From Panonychus citri (taxonomy: Eukaryota; Arthropoda; Arachnida; Trombidiformes; Tetranychidae): DNA of 64,000 nucleotides. Positions 9,217 through 19,568 of this stretch are shown here, piece after piece (the stretch's first letter is position 1; every line of letters begins with the position of its first letter). The position numbers were made by a program, and so were the translations under genes. The stretch is taken from positions 270,501 to 334,500 of the forward strand of contig NW_026515433.1 of assembly GCF_014898815.1 (NCBI RefSeq). The letters run 5' to 3'. Under the pieces are notes generated by a model, which had not been told where the DNA came from, searched no databases, and saw nothing but the letters and a program-made list of their open reading frames with translations.

Positions 9217-10572
9217 GGTACAAATGTCCAACCATGTTGGACATTCAGGGGGAGCCACCATCAATTCTGATACATTGAATATGTTCGACCAATAGTACTT
9301 TCCATTAGCTATCCATTGATACCAATCTCAAGTCTCTACGATACACAGCTAAAGTACAAATGTCCAACCATGTTGGACATTCAGGGGAGCCACCATCAAT
9401 TCTGATACATTGAATATGTTCGACCAATAGTACTTTCCATTAGCTATCCATTGATACCAATCTCAAGTCTCTACGACATACACAGCCAGCAGTACAAATG
9501 TCCAACCATGTTGGACATTCAGGGGAGCCACCATCAATTCTGATACATTGAATATGTTCGACCAATAGTACTTTCCATTAGCTATCCATTGATACCAATC
9601 TCAAGTCTCTACGACACACACAGCAGGTACAAATGTCCAACCATGTTGGACATTCAGGGAGCCACCATCAATTCTGATACATTGAATATGTTCGACCAAT
9701 AGTACTTTCCATTAGCTATCCATTGATACCAATCTCAAGTCTCTACGACACACAGCCAGCAGTACAAATGTCCAACCATGTTGGACATTCAGGGGGAGCC
9801 ACCATCAATTCTGATACATTGAATATGTTCGACCAATAGTACTTTCCATTAGCTATCCATTGATACCAATCTCAAGTCTCTACGACATACACAGCCAAAG
9901 GTACAAATGTCCAACCATGTTGGACATTCAGGGGGAGCCACCATCAATTCTGATACATTGAATATGTTCGACCAATAGTACTTTCCATTAGCTATCCATT
10001 GATACCAATCTCAAGTCTCTACGACATACACAGCCACAGGTACAAATGTCCAACCATGTTGGACATTCAGGGGAGCCACCATCAATTCTGATACATTGAA
10101 TATGTTCGACCAATAGTACTTTCCATTAGCTATCCATTGATACCAATCTCAAGTCTCTACGACATACACACAAAGGTACAAATGTCCAACCATGTTGGAC
10201 ATTCAGGGGAGCCACCATCAATTCTGATACATTGAATATGTTCGACCAATAGTACTTTCCATTAGCTATCCATTGATACCAATCTCAAGTCTCTACGACA
10301 TACAGCATAAGGTACAAATGTCCAACCATGTTGGACATTCAGGGAGCCACCATCAATTCTGATACATTGAATATGTTCGACCAATAGTACTTTCCATTAG
10401 CTATCCATTGATACCAATCTCAAGTCTCTACGACATACACAGCCAAGGTACAAATGTCCAACCGACATTCAGGGAGCCACCATCAATTCTGATACATTGA
10501 ATATGTTCGACCAATAGTACTTTCCATTAGCTATCCATTGATACCAATCTCAAGTCTCTACGACATACACAG
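9217..10572. repeat. Tandem array of ten ~136-bp units, each with a 19-bp palindrome
   Basis: Units start with GTACAAATGTCCAACC at 9218, 9354, 9492, 9627, 9762, 9901, 10040, 10176, 10312 and 10448 (spacing 135-139 bp). Each begins with the palindrome TGTCCAACCATGTTGGACA (8-bp arms, 3-bp loop), then a run of three to five G, then about 110 bp that look identical between copies, ending CTCTACGACATACACAG. Only the G run and the short junction after CACAG vary. In unit ten, six bases of the palindrome are deleted. The units are not a multiple of three and have no open frame. Near-perfect homogeneity points to recent amplification or gene conversion. Confidence 0.95.
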
Positions 10573-10666
10573 GATGAATTGACCAATTAGCCTCTATTCA
10601 TATTTACCGCTCACCATCTTGAAGATTTCACTGAATCGCGTCAGGTGTAGCAGGTCAATTTGAGAG

Positions 10667-11782
10667 ATGAACAGGTTAGGAATCAAGTTAGTGTACGTTT
10701 CAACTTTGAAGAAAATCTTATATTGCAACAAGTTCATCATCATGTATAAAATTAGTCTTTCTCAAGTGCAGCTTACTGTATTGGTAGCTTCTATCCTTTC
10801 TATTATAAATGATACCCCTCTTGACCGCCAATCATCACACCGAGAATCAGTTACAGCTGAGCTTGCGACAATTTTCAACAATTTCGGTTTACCTGATCCC
10901 GCTATACATTACAATGACACCCCACAAGATTTGGATAATCCAACTCCAGGTCCATCATCAAGGTCACCAATAACAATAGCGTCATCACCACCATTGTTCT
11001 CTTCACCTCCACTATCTGTCTATAATGCTATCCATCCACCATCAAGAGCTGAATCTCCACCATCAGCAGCTGAATCTCCACCACCATATGAAGCTCCACC
11101 ATCATATGACTCTTTGTATCCCCAACAGCCCCTTTGTGAAGTTCAACCTGAATTTGTAGTTGAGTCCGAGGCAAGTGACTCAGGAAATGATGATCCGGAG
11201 GATGTGGATTTTGTTATGCCTGAAGCTCCATCGAGAACCAGCTCTCCAACTCCATCCAATTTATCAGATTCAAATATGTCTGTGGAATCCAGTACCTTAT
11301 CATGTTCAACTTCCGCATCATCCACCAGAAGATTGAGACCAACACCACGGCAAGTCGAATTATTCGGTCAGGAACAGAGGAGTAATATTCGTCAAGGTTC
11401 AGATTCGCTTACTCTCGAACCATTTGTAACCCCACGAACATTGGAAGAGACTCAAGTTACAATTAGGCGATTACTAACAGCTGAGGCTAGCACAGATAAT
11501 CTACGGATCAGGATAATGAATAGGATTGGTATATGTTTATTGATACACCAACGACAGTTTCAGCGACGAGGAGCTTGGGTAGCTTTTTGTACTAGGGAAT
11601 TTGATATGAGTCGAGCGTCAGTTTACTTCTACACTCAATTGGCCAAGGCAATAAGGAAATATCCTGTTATGTTGCATTTAACATTAGGAAGACGCTTTCT
11701 GCAACGTAATTTGTATCTTTTTCAACATTTTCACTTAGTTCAGTCGGAGCATGAATTTTGGTCAAATCCATCGAATTTGTAA
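10667..11782 (+). CDS. Unknown Pro/Ser-rich protein with PPPY/PPSY motifs and a helical C-terminus (371 aa)
   Basis: The frame is open from ATG at 10667; a second ATG at 10743 may be the real start because the first 25 residues look unstructured. Residues about 85-145 are Pro/Ser-rich with SPPPYEAPPSYDSLYP, two late-domain (PPxY) motifs that typically bind WW domains of Nedd4-type ubiquitin ligases. An acidic Ser-rich stretch follows (about 165-220). Residues about 265-350 are helical. By eye a segment with RGAWVAFC, then EFDMSRASVYFY, resembles the G-x-W-x(n)-S-x-R/T-x-x-x-Y pattern of DUF3102-like phage helix-turn-helix domains. No intron is evident. It may belong to the virus-like element or to another mobile element. 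The function is unknown. Confidence 0.5.
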   Translation: MNRLGIKLVYVSTLKKILYCNKFIIMYKISLSQVQLTVLVASILSIINDTPLDRQSSHRESVTAELATIFNNFGLPDPAIHYNDTPQDLDNPTPGPSSRSPITIASSPPLFSSPPLSVYNAIHPPSRAESPPSAAESPPPYEAPPSYDSLYPQQPLCEVQPEFVVESEASDSGNDDPEDVDFVMPEAPSRTSSPTPSNLSDSNMSVESSTLSCSTSASSTRRLRPTPRQVELFGQEQRSNIRQGSDSLTLEPFVTPRTLEETQVTIRRLLTAEASTDNLRIRIMNRIGICLLIHQRQFQRRGAWVAFCTREFDMSRASVYFYTQLAKAIRKYPVMLHLTLGRRFLQRNLYLFQHFHLVQSEHEFWSNPSNL

Positions 11783-12947
11783 TTTCTAAAACATAGGTAT
11801 TGTTCCCCAGGTTTTCCCCTATCTATTGGTGTAATGCTCGTCTTTGTAACCCTAATAATTAACCCACAATTCAATTTTCCAATAAAATTAATTTTTCCCT
11901 CGAAAAGTTAATGACCTATAAGAGGCCTCAATACTTCAACACGGAAGAGTAAAAAGAAAGAGAAAAGAAAGAGAAACAAGTTTTGAGTAATAAGTTGTTG
12001 ACCTTGGGGTTTCCCTTTAAAAGAAAGAGAAAAAAAGAAACAGGTTGTTTCTCAATTACAAGTGTGCTTGAGTGTGAGAAAGAAAGGGAAAAAGAAAGAC
12101 AAAAGAAAGAGAAAAAGAAAGAGAAAACAGAAAAAAAGTGTGCTCAACTGTGTAGTTTTACTACTACTGGTTCAAATTGCAAAAGTTAAAGAATTGATTA
12201 CCTTGTTGTTGATAAATTAAGAGAAAAAGCTAATTATCAATATTGTTGATTATTCCTGCGAGAGGAAAGTTTTTTAATGCATACTTTTCATAGATACAAA
12301 TGTATATTTGTTTTCAGCATCAAAGAGATATATATTTATAGATATGAAACAATTTTTCCCGATTAGAAAAATCATTTTACAATAAAAAGAGTGAATTGTT
12401 CATTTGTCGTAGAAAAAGCGAAAAAAATTTGAAAGGTTTTAAGTACAATCGGGTAATACGTTATTGAGATTGTGAAGAGAGAAAGAGAAAGAGAGAGAAG
12501 GAGAGAGAAAGAGAAAGAAAGAAAGTTTACAATGAGAGAGAAAGATTATGATGATAATGAAGATGATGGATGAGAATTGATGAAATGATGGAAGATTTTA
12601 TGAATAATGAAAGATGATGAAGGAGAGGAATGAATAAAGAGAAAGGCTTTATGAGAAAAAGAAAGTGAGTCTCACAAAGAGTGATTGGCAGGAGAGGATT
12701 GAAATTCTCGAAACAACTCTCGAGAAAAAAAGAAACTGAAACACAATTAACACTTCTCACAACCTGAGTAAACCGAGAAAGACTCAGGTTTAAATTGTGT
12801 ATATTAATACCCGCAATGGATTACTCAAGTTTCGATGAGAGGTTGAAGGTCCATTTTCCTTTTTTACATCACATTTTCAGCTAATTTTGCTCAAGGTATG
12901 TTGATGTTGTTGCTTCATAATGAAAGAGTGTCCGAGAAAAGTTAACG
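11783..12947. other. Intergenic, purine-rich low-complexity DNA
   Basis: Between the 371-codon ORF and the tetraspanin, the + strand is dominated by AAAG and GAGA runs (about 11950-12140 and 12470-12720). The short frames here are side effects of low complexity. I see no gene or RNA. A TATA-like CCTATAAGAGG sits at about 11918-11930 without an obvious gene to serve. Confidence 0.5.
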
Positions 12948-15112
12948 TTATCTACTTTGTTGCGCCATTATTTGTCCTTGCAAGGAACGAGCTAAAAACA
13001 TTGCTAATAACTGTAAAAAAAGACAATAGATTAGTAATCAAAGTGCAAACAGTTTGGGTTCCTGGTTGGAAATACGGATACAAAAAACACGCATGATAAA
13101 AAAGAGAGTGTAGGTGAAGAGATAAAGAGAAAGATTCAAAATGGAAAAGGGGTAGAAATGAGATGATGGAATTGAGGGAATAACTTCCGTAGTAACCAGC
13201 ATTATAATCAGAGAATCCACCCATTGACAAGTTGAGAATCAAAGTTAACAGGATATTATTAAAATCTTTTCAGCAGTTTATGATCAATGTCATTGAACGC
13301 TTGGTTAAATTGTTAAAGATTAACAGCTTAATCTTTTTTCCCTCAAACAATGACTTCTATTTATCTCTTTGACAATTACACTGACCATTATCATGACGGT
13401 TGTTAATTAAAGGATGAAAATAACGGGGAAAAATGACATGTAGAAAAGGTTAGATAGAAATCTTTTCTCAACGTACTTGGACAACCGCTGACGCGAGACA
13501 AATTCCAGCAACGTAGTTCATATTCTTCTCGAAAAGCTCCGTCACTGCTTCTATACAACCTCGAGTGTAGATGAATCTATTTACTTGAACCACCGAGGAT
13601 ACATTCTGGAAGGAGTAACCACACATACTGTTAATCAAACCACTCTGTAAAATAAACAGAAGAAAAATTAGATCAGTTTAAATAAACACCATTGCAAATT
13701 GTAGATAACTAATTGCTTGTAAGGGGAAATTGTTTTGGCAATGAAGAGTAAAAACCAATTCATCATCAATCTAAAGGAAGTTTAAAACGGGAAACAAAAA
13801 AACAATAATATTGGGGTGATAACATAGGTTTGGGTTTTGTTATGAGCTTTTTACCAGCCTGACAACTTACATCAAAGTTTTTATTATTTCGACAACAACT
13901 GAAAGGCACAGCACATCTTTCTGGACTTGGATTTGATTCATTACAATTGAAATAAATATTACGATTCCAATCTTTGTACCCCTGGTCTGATATACCGCAG
14001 CATTTAAAGTTCATCTGCATAACATCAATCAGGTTTTGCAGGTTGGTATCTTCTCTATACTTCATGATGGGATCTTTTGAGAGTTTATCTTTCAGGAAAT
14101 AAGAAACAGTGTTGGGAAAGATGAATGCAACAGTTGATAGAACTATTTCACCGATGAATAAGAGTAGTAACATCAATGAATACTGAAAAAAAAAGAGAAG
14201 AAAAAAAATTAATAATAAAATCAAAGATCTTGAAATGTTATGTTTGGGAAATGACGTTCTGGTAACAGCAAACACCCAAATAGATTAACAATAATATAAC
14301 TAAATCGTATAGATTAATGTGTGAATTACATTTGACAGATTTTAAATTGGATTAGAAATAAGGGCAACTAGAGAAGGAAAAACAATAAAATATCAAACAT
14401 CAAGTCATTGACCCTTTTTTGACAGATGAAAAAGACTAATCATAAATTCACATGAATTTAAATTTCACTGGTAATTAGGCTTAGAAAGATGGTTATCTTA
14501 TTTTAACTTACCAATTTTAAGAAACATAAATTTTCTCTTAAAGCTCCCAAACATCCAGCAAAACTCATCAAGAAAACGATAGTTCCAAGGACTACGAGAG
14601 CCAAAGATACATGTATAAATAAATCTAATACACCTTCAAATTTTTTCAAATCAGTTTCCGGGTATTCCTCCAGGAAAGACCATCCACCTAAGGCTATCAG
14701 TGTACCACCAATGAGCTAAAATAATAGAGAGTAAAAGAGAGAAAGAAAGAAATGATTAAAGACAATTAAAAGATTGAAGAGATAGAAAAAAACCACAGAG
14801 AGAGAATATCACAAAAAGAAACAAATTTATTAACGCATATACACTAAAGTGTATTGCTGAACAAAGGCAGCAGCAGAATGAGGGTCAACCCAAAACAAAG
14901 AGAAAAGAAAGAAAAAGAAAGAAAAATAGTGATAACCAGACACAATCGATGGATGAAAAGAAATCAAAGGCTTTTCTACTCACCCAGAATATAAGATTGA
15001 AGAAGAATAGAAAATATTTAACACATGGACTGATGTACGAATAATCCTCATCTCGTCTCTGTAAATAAAGATGATGGGAATGATGAGGTATTCTACCTCT
15101 ACGGGCACACAT
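12948..15112 (-). CDS. Tetraspanin, TspanC8 type, TSPAN33-like (291 aa, five exons)
   Basis: Exons on the - strand: 15112-14984, 14715-14512, 14182-13871, 13644-13477 and 13010-12948. All are joined in phase 0 with GT-AG introns. The protein has four membrane segments: SPCVKYFLFFFNLIFW in exon 1; LIGGTLIALGGW and GTIVFLMSFAGCLGALREN around TM2; YSLMLLLLFIGEI as TM3; and AGICLASAVVQ plus LLAMFLARS as TM4. The large loop carries FKCCG, PFSCC, MCGY and GC, giving the eight cysteines of the TspanC8 group. TspanC8 members escort the protease ADAM10 and so modulate Notch cleavage. The N-terminus (DEDYSYISPCVKY) is closest by eye to vertebrate TSPAN33. Length matches the family (about 280-290). Confidence 0.9.
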
Positions 15113-16314
15113 TTAATTAGTTGAATGTAGAGAATAAGATTTATTGAAGAACAGAAAAGGACCAAGAGAGTAGAAAAAGTGAGAAAGAAAGAAAATGAAT
15201 AAAAGAGGAAACTAAAAGATCTACAAAATGATTCAGAGGCAGAAAAGGGGAGAGAGAATGATGTAAATACGAAAAATTAACAACTAAACCATCGATAAAC
15301 AATTAAGATCCATGGGACAATCAACTAATTGTCAGAAGCCCTAACACATAAATGGTGAAGAAAATAAATGAACACAAATCACCAAAGTAAAAAAAGCAAA
15401 AAATTCTTGTGGCGCCAAATTCAAAACACTAAATGAAATTCGATTTTTAATTACATGAGAAGTCGGACCAGAAAGGATAATTTGGCAAGAAGAACACTGA
15501 AGTTTAGTCACAGATTAGAAAAACTGGGGACTTTCAATGGAGTGATAATTAAGTAATTCAACTGGAATTTCTAGTGAAATGAGTTTTCGATTGATTATTT
15601 GATTGACCTTTCCAATTCCCTGTCTTCGGAAAGCAAATGTTGAGTGATCTCCAACTTAATTTTATAATTTTCTGAGAACAGTAGGATCATTCAGATAATT
15701 TCGATCAACAAAAGTTCTTTCAATGATTAAATTTTTTCGATCATATTGATTGATTCGATTCAATTAGTTTCTCAATCAACCAAGATATCATTTTGGGCAC
15801 AATTTAATCAGAGAATCAATTGGTTTTCAATTTTGTAGTTAATCTTTATGTTGATACTTTAGAAATGCTTAACAATCAATGTAAATTGTTCAATCAAGTA
15901 CTAAATCAACACATTCAACTCAAAGCAATATTTTAACAAGAAGATAAAAGTTGATTAGCACGGAAAATGTAATACATTTACTGGCATTTACAATTCATAT
16001 AAATGTTTCTAAATCGATATATTTTCTACAATTAATAAACTTTCAATTAGCTATTCAAATGGTTGATCAAAAGTTCAAAAACGGGACAATTATCTTGGAC
16101 ATTGAATTTTGATTAAACTGAAGTTTCTAGCGAAATGAGTTTTAGTTGGATCAATATCATTCTGTTTTAAGAATAAGATTTATTCATTGGATTAATCAAC
16201 GATTATAAAAATGTTTAGTAAATTAAATTGTAAATTCAACATTATTTAGGTAAATTATTAAGATGATCAGTCTAATCTTTGAGAGAAAGGTGAATCAATT
16301 TTTGAGTACATCAG
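15113..16314. other. Intergenic region largely made of a rearranged epoxide-hydrolase flank duplication
   Basis: About 15761-16073 matches the 5' end and upstream flank of the hydrolase gene (22421-22695 plus 22902-22939). About 16084-16281 matches its 3' flank (about 21109-21303). The two blocks are in reverse order relative to the intact gene. A short, weaker match to the 3' flank starts near 15555 (TTTCTAGTGAAATGAGTTTT). The first few codons of the hydrolase (ATG ATA TCT TGG on the - strand) are kept near 15785. No other gene is seen. Confidence 0.75.
16179..16184 (-). terminator. Polyadenylation signal of the GALNT gene
   Basis: AATAAA on the - strand lies 131 bp past the stop at 16315, inside the block duplicated from the hydrolase 3' flank. 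The equivalent signal serves the hydrolase at 21203-21208. Confidence 0.5.
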
Positions 16315-18870
16315 TTAGTCGGAAAACATTGAAATGAGATTCCATTGGCCAGATTCATGGTTATTACAAATTGACATTATAATAGGTTCATCTACAATTG
16401 GCTTATGAACACCAAGACATAAACCAACCGCTAGATTGTAAAGTGGAGTATTTTCCTATGATTAAATTAGAAATCGATGTTAGAAATTAGATTTTAATTT
16501 TTTTCATTAGATAATTACCTTGGATGAATGATTCCATTCTTGAGTTTCACCTTGTTCATGGCATTTAGCCAGATATGTGGTTTCGCCATCAGTATCAAGA
16601 CATAATCCATTAGCTAATCTTAACTCTTTCTTTTCACTTTCATACCAAATCTAATTGTGAGAAAGGGAAAAATAAGATACAATCAAAATTACATTTATAT
16701 TAATTGAGATTATATTGATATTTACCTGTCTTTTACTATCTGAGCATTTTCTGAGAATTAATCTGCTTTTCTTTGTGGTAACTGCCTTTTCAGATTCTAT
16801 ACAAAGATCATTTTTCGCTAAACTGATTTGATAAATTCCTTTGATTTTAGAGGTTCGTCGAACGAAATTATAAACTCCTTTCATTCGACTGTACTTTTTT
16901 TCCAACGATTTTAACTTGTCCTTTCGCTTTTCCTCTTTTGCATCTTCTTCGGGTGGTTTCAATTCTGGATAAACATTTTTCAAGTACCAATCAAATGATT
17001 TACAATTTAATCGTTCACGTAATTTAATTCGATCTGTAATGTTGCCATAATCGATTCCATCAGCATTTTTATTGGTGTTGTAAAAATATGTCTGATAATT
17101 AGTATGAGAAAAACAAAACGAATTAGAATAAAAAAGTGATTTTATATTGTTATTTATACGATAAGTAATTTACCTTATATTCATCCATCCAAACATTGGC
17201 CACTCGAAGTGAATTTTTGGTCAGAGTGTCTTCCCCAGTGGGCGATCCATAAGGTCGACGTTGTCTAAAGACATGACCAACCCTGGAACAAGGTAAAATT
17301 TCAATCGATCCACCACACATCCAAACCTGTAAATTGTGATTAGTAAAGTTAATTGATTGGAAATGGTTTCAATTGAATGGACGAGAAAATGATATTTACT
17401 CTAAATGATAATTCCAGATTTTCTCCGCCCCAAATTTCCATCCCTGGATCATATTCACCAAGTTGTTTGAAATAATTACGATCCATTGCAAATAAACCTC
17501 CTGCCATTGTTGGAGATCTGAAAGTAATAAAGGTAATCGATTATCAATCAAAATTTATTGATTAGAGAATAATCACTTACGGAACTGGTTTGACATAGTC
17601 TTCACTATTTCTCAATAAATGACGAGGAATAGAGTCCCATTTAAAATGTAGACCCCAATTGAATCCACCTCGAACCAAAGGAGATGCCGAGTATTCAAAA
17701 GTATTGTGACTAATTATATCTATTATCGGAACAGCAACAATTTTCTTATCATCGTGTATCCTTTGTAACAAAGGGCGAAGCCAATCAACATTCACTTCAA
17801 CATGACTATCAAGGAAAACTAGAACTTCACCAGTTGCATATTTCGAACCGTAAATTCTGGCTTTGATGAGTCCTGAGAGAAAAAAGGAATTGATTGTTTT
17901 TGATTAATGAGAAATAAACACAAGTAAGATTAATAGATAATTAGATTAATAGTTACCCGCTCTTTCTGGTGTTCTCAGGAATTTAATGAGATCTCCATTG
18001 GATGAGAACTTTTTCTTGAGATTCTCACTAAGTGAAGCTAACGAAGTGGAAAAATTATTATCAATAATTGTATCAATAGATTGTTAAAAACAGAAAAGAA
18101 GAACAATTTGAAATACTAACTATCGTCACTAAAATCATCAACTAGAATTATTTCTTTGACAATCTCTGGTTGAGTTCGACTTAGGACACTTGTTATGGTT
18201 CGAGAGAGAGCTGAAAAAGCTTCATTATAAAAGCAAATGATAATTGAACTTTTAGGAATTGATTCAATGGGTGAATATGTTTGATTGGCACACAACGAAT
18301 GACGGGTATCAGGAATGTTCCGGTGATCTCCAATTTTATCACTGATCAAAGCGTTGAATGCATATTTTTTGAGGCCTTCCTTTTTCAGCCTAAGGTCATT
18401 TTCATTTCGAACAATACCTGAGGTGGGTTAGAATATATAAATCAATCAAAGTTCTTAACAACTTGACAAGAAAACGAACCTAATTTTAAAAGATCCATTT
18501 CATCAGATGAAACATCGGTTGGAATGAACAATTGTGGAACATTATTATCGGTCACCTTGTGATTTATCTCATAGGAGATTTTTTTAACATCCAGTTCATC
18601 ATCAACTGGATCATCATTTATTGAGTTTGATTGTCTTTCTTTATCGATAAATTTATGAGATTCAAATTTTCTGGAAACATTGTGTTCATCGATCACAGGT
18701 TTGGCTTTTGGAAGACTTTGAATGGTTGGTGAATGGCGTTCGATTTGAATTGGCGGTGAAATATAAAGGAAAAAAATTAAAAGGAAAGATGTGAGACCAA
18801 GAATACTAATAAAAACACCTCTGATTGTAATTAAAGACATGGTGAAAGTACAAACAAAAAAGAGATTCAC
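16315..18870 (-). CDS. Polypeptide N-acetylgalactosaminyltransferase, GALNT11/Pgant35A-like (656 aa, nine exons)
   Basis: Exons on the - strand: 18870-18480, 18417-18121, 18037-17957, 17872-17581, 17517-17400, 17326-17174, 17091-16726, 16650-16519 and 16455-16315; phases agree throughout. It is a type II Golgi enzyme: a short cytosolic tail (alternative ATG at 18840), a membrane anchor ISILGLTSFLLIFFLYI, a stem, a GT-A catalytic domain and a C-terminal ricin-type lectin domain. Metal-binding DSH is at 278-280, WGGEN at 383-387 and the third ligand His at about 411 (SRVGHVF). SPLVRGGFNWGLHFKW places it with the GALNT11 branch. The usual DSHCE reads DSHVE here. The lectin domain keeps QxW-type motifs (TQEWNH, GQWNL). 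The enzyme starts mucin-type O-glycosylation by adding GalNAc to Ser/Thr. Confidence 0.93.
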
Positions 18871-19568
18871 AGTAATTAGATATACATGAAGAAGAAAAAT
18901 AAATGTTGAGTAAAATGATTGACATGAGAAGAGACAAAAATGAAGATGAAGTAAAAGAAAAATTTGATTACAAATTAACTGTACACAAATCTACACATGA
19001 TCCAAGAATCTTTCAACACACTGTTTACATATTTCGTAACTTCATCGAATTAATGAAAAAAGAATAAATTAAATTAATTGTTGAATAGATTAAATAGAAA
19101 ATAATTAACTAATAAAAAGAGGACAACTAAACAAGGTGATCTTATTAAGATGATCAGCTGTTCAAATATTCACTTGCCAACACTCAATTGTTAATGAGGA
19201 AAAGGTTAAATTACAAACAGCAAGAAATGAATCACTTTTGAGGAGAGTTTGAAATTATATGTATGGTTGATAAGGACGAAATTTCATCATTTCCGTAGAT
19301 TAATTGTTGATAAAATTTAGAATCTCAATGAGATTAATTGATTTAAATTCTGTTGAAAAGATGAAATTAATTTTGGCGCTTCTCTTTTGTCGTTGTCATG
19401 GAAACGCGATGTTGACAAAAGGATTTGGTGATTTACCAGTGACTTTGGTTCAGAGTTTTTCTCAATTTTCTAGTCATGTTTTTTTAATTGTCTTTTGTGG
19501 TTTGTTGATTTTCTTTTGACTCTTTTCTCGTGGAAATCACTTTCTTTCTGTGATATGATTGTCAATTT
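18871..19568. promoter_or_regulatory. Shared upstream region of the GALNT gene (-) and the reticulocalbin (+)
   Basis: About 700 bp separates the two divergent start codons. The sequence is AT-rich, and the short frame at 19304-19519 has no protein-like features. One clear site is visible, an X-box-like motif at 19392-19405. A bidirectional promoter is inferred from layout only. Confidence 0.4.
19392..19405 (-). promoter_or_regulatory. X-box-like (RFX) site
   Basis: The - strand reads GTTTCCATGACAAC: two half-sites, GTTTCC and GACAAC, separated by AT, matching the RYYNYY-N(1-3)-RRNRAC X-box pattern. It lies 164 bp upstream of the reticulocalbin ATG and about 520 bp upstream of the GALNT start. 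Binding by RFX factors is inference. Confidence 0.35.

Noticed and set aside
9217..10572. CRISPR-like array
   Set aside because: The conserved unit is ~120-136 bp and the variable junctions are only a few bases, so there are no spacers. The DNA is eukaryotic and the structure is a simple tandem repeat.
11983..12189. Lys/Glu-rich ORF
   Set aside because: It is translated AAAG low-complexity DNA with no domain or splice context.
12952..13242. Membrane-like minus-strand ORFs overlapping the tetraspanin 3' exon
   Set aside because: They are in different frames through intron 4. The true last exon (13010-12948) completes TM4 in phase.
15405..15416. TGGCGCCA motif as an E2F or CTCF site
   Set aside because: It is short and palindromic, with no gene start nearby, so function cannot be supported.
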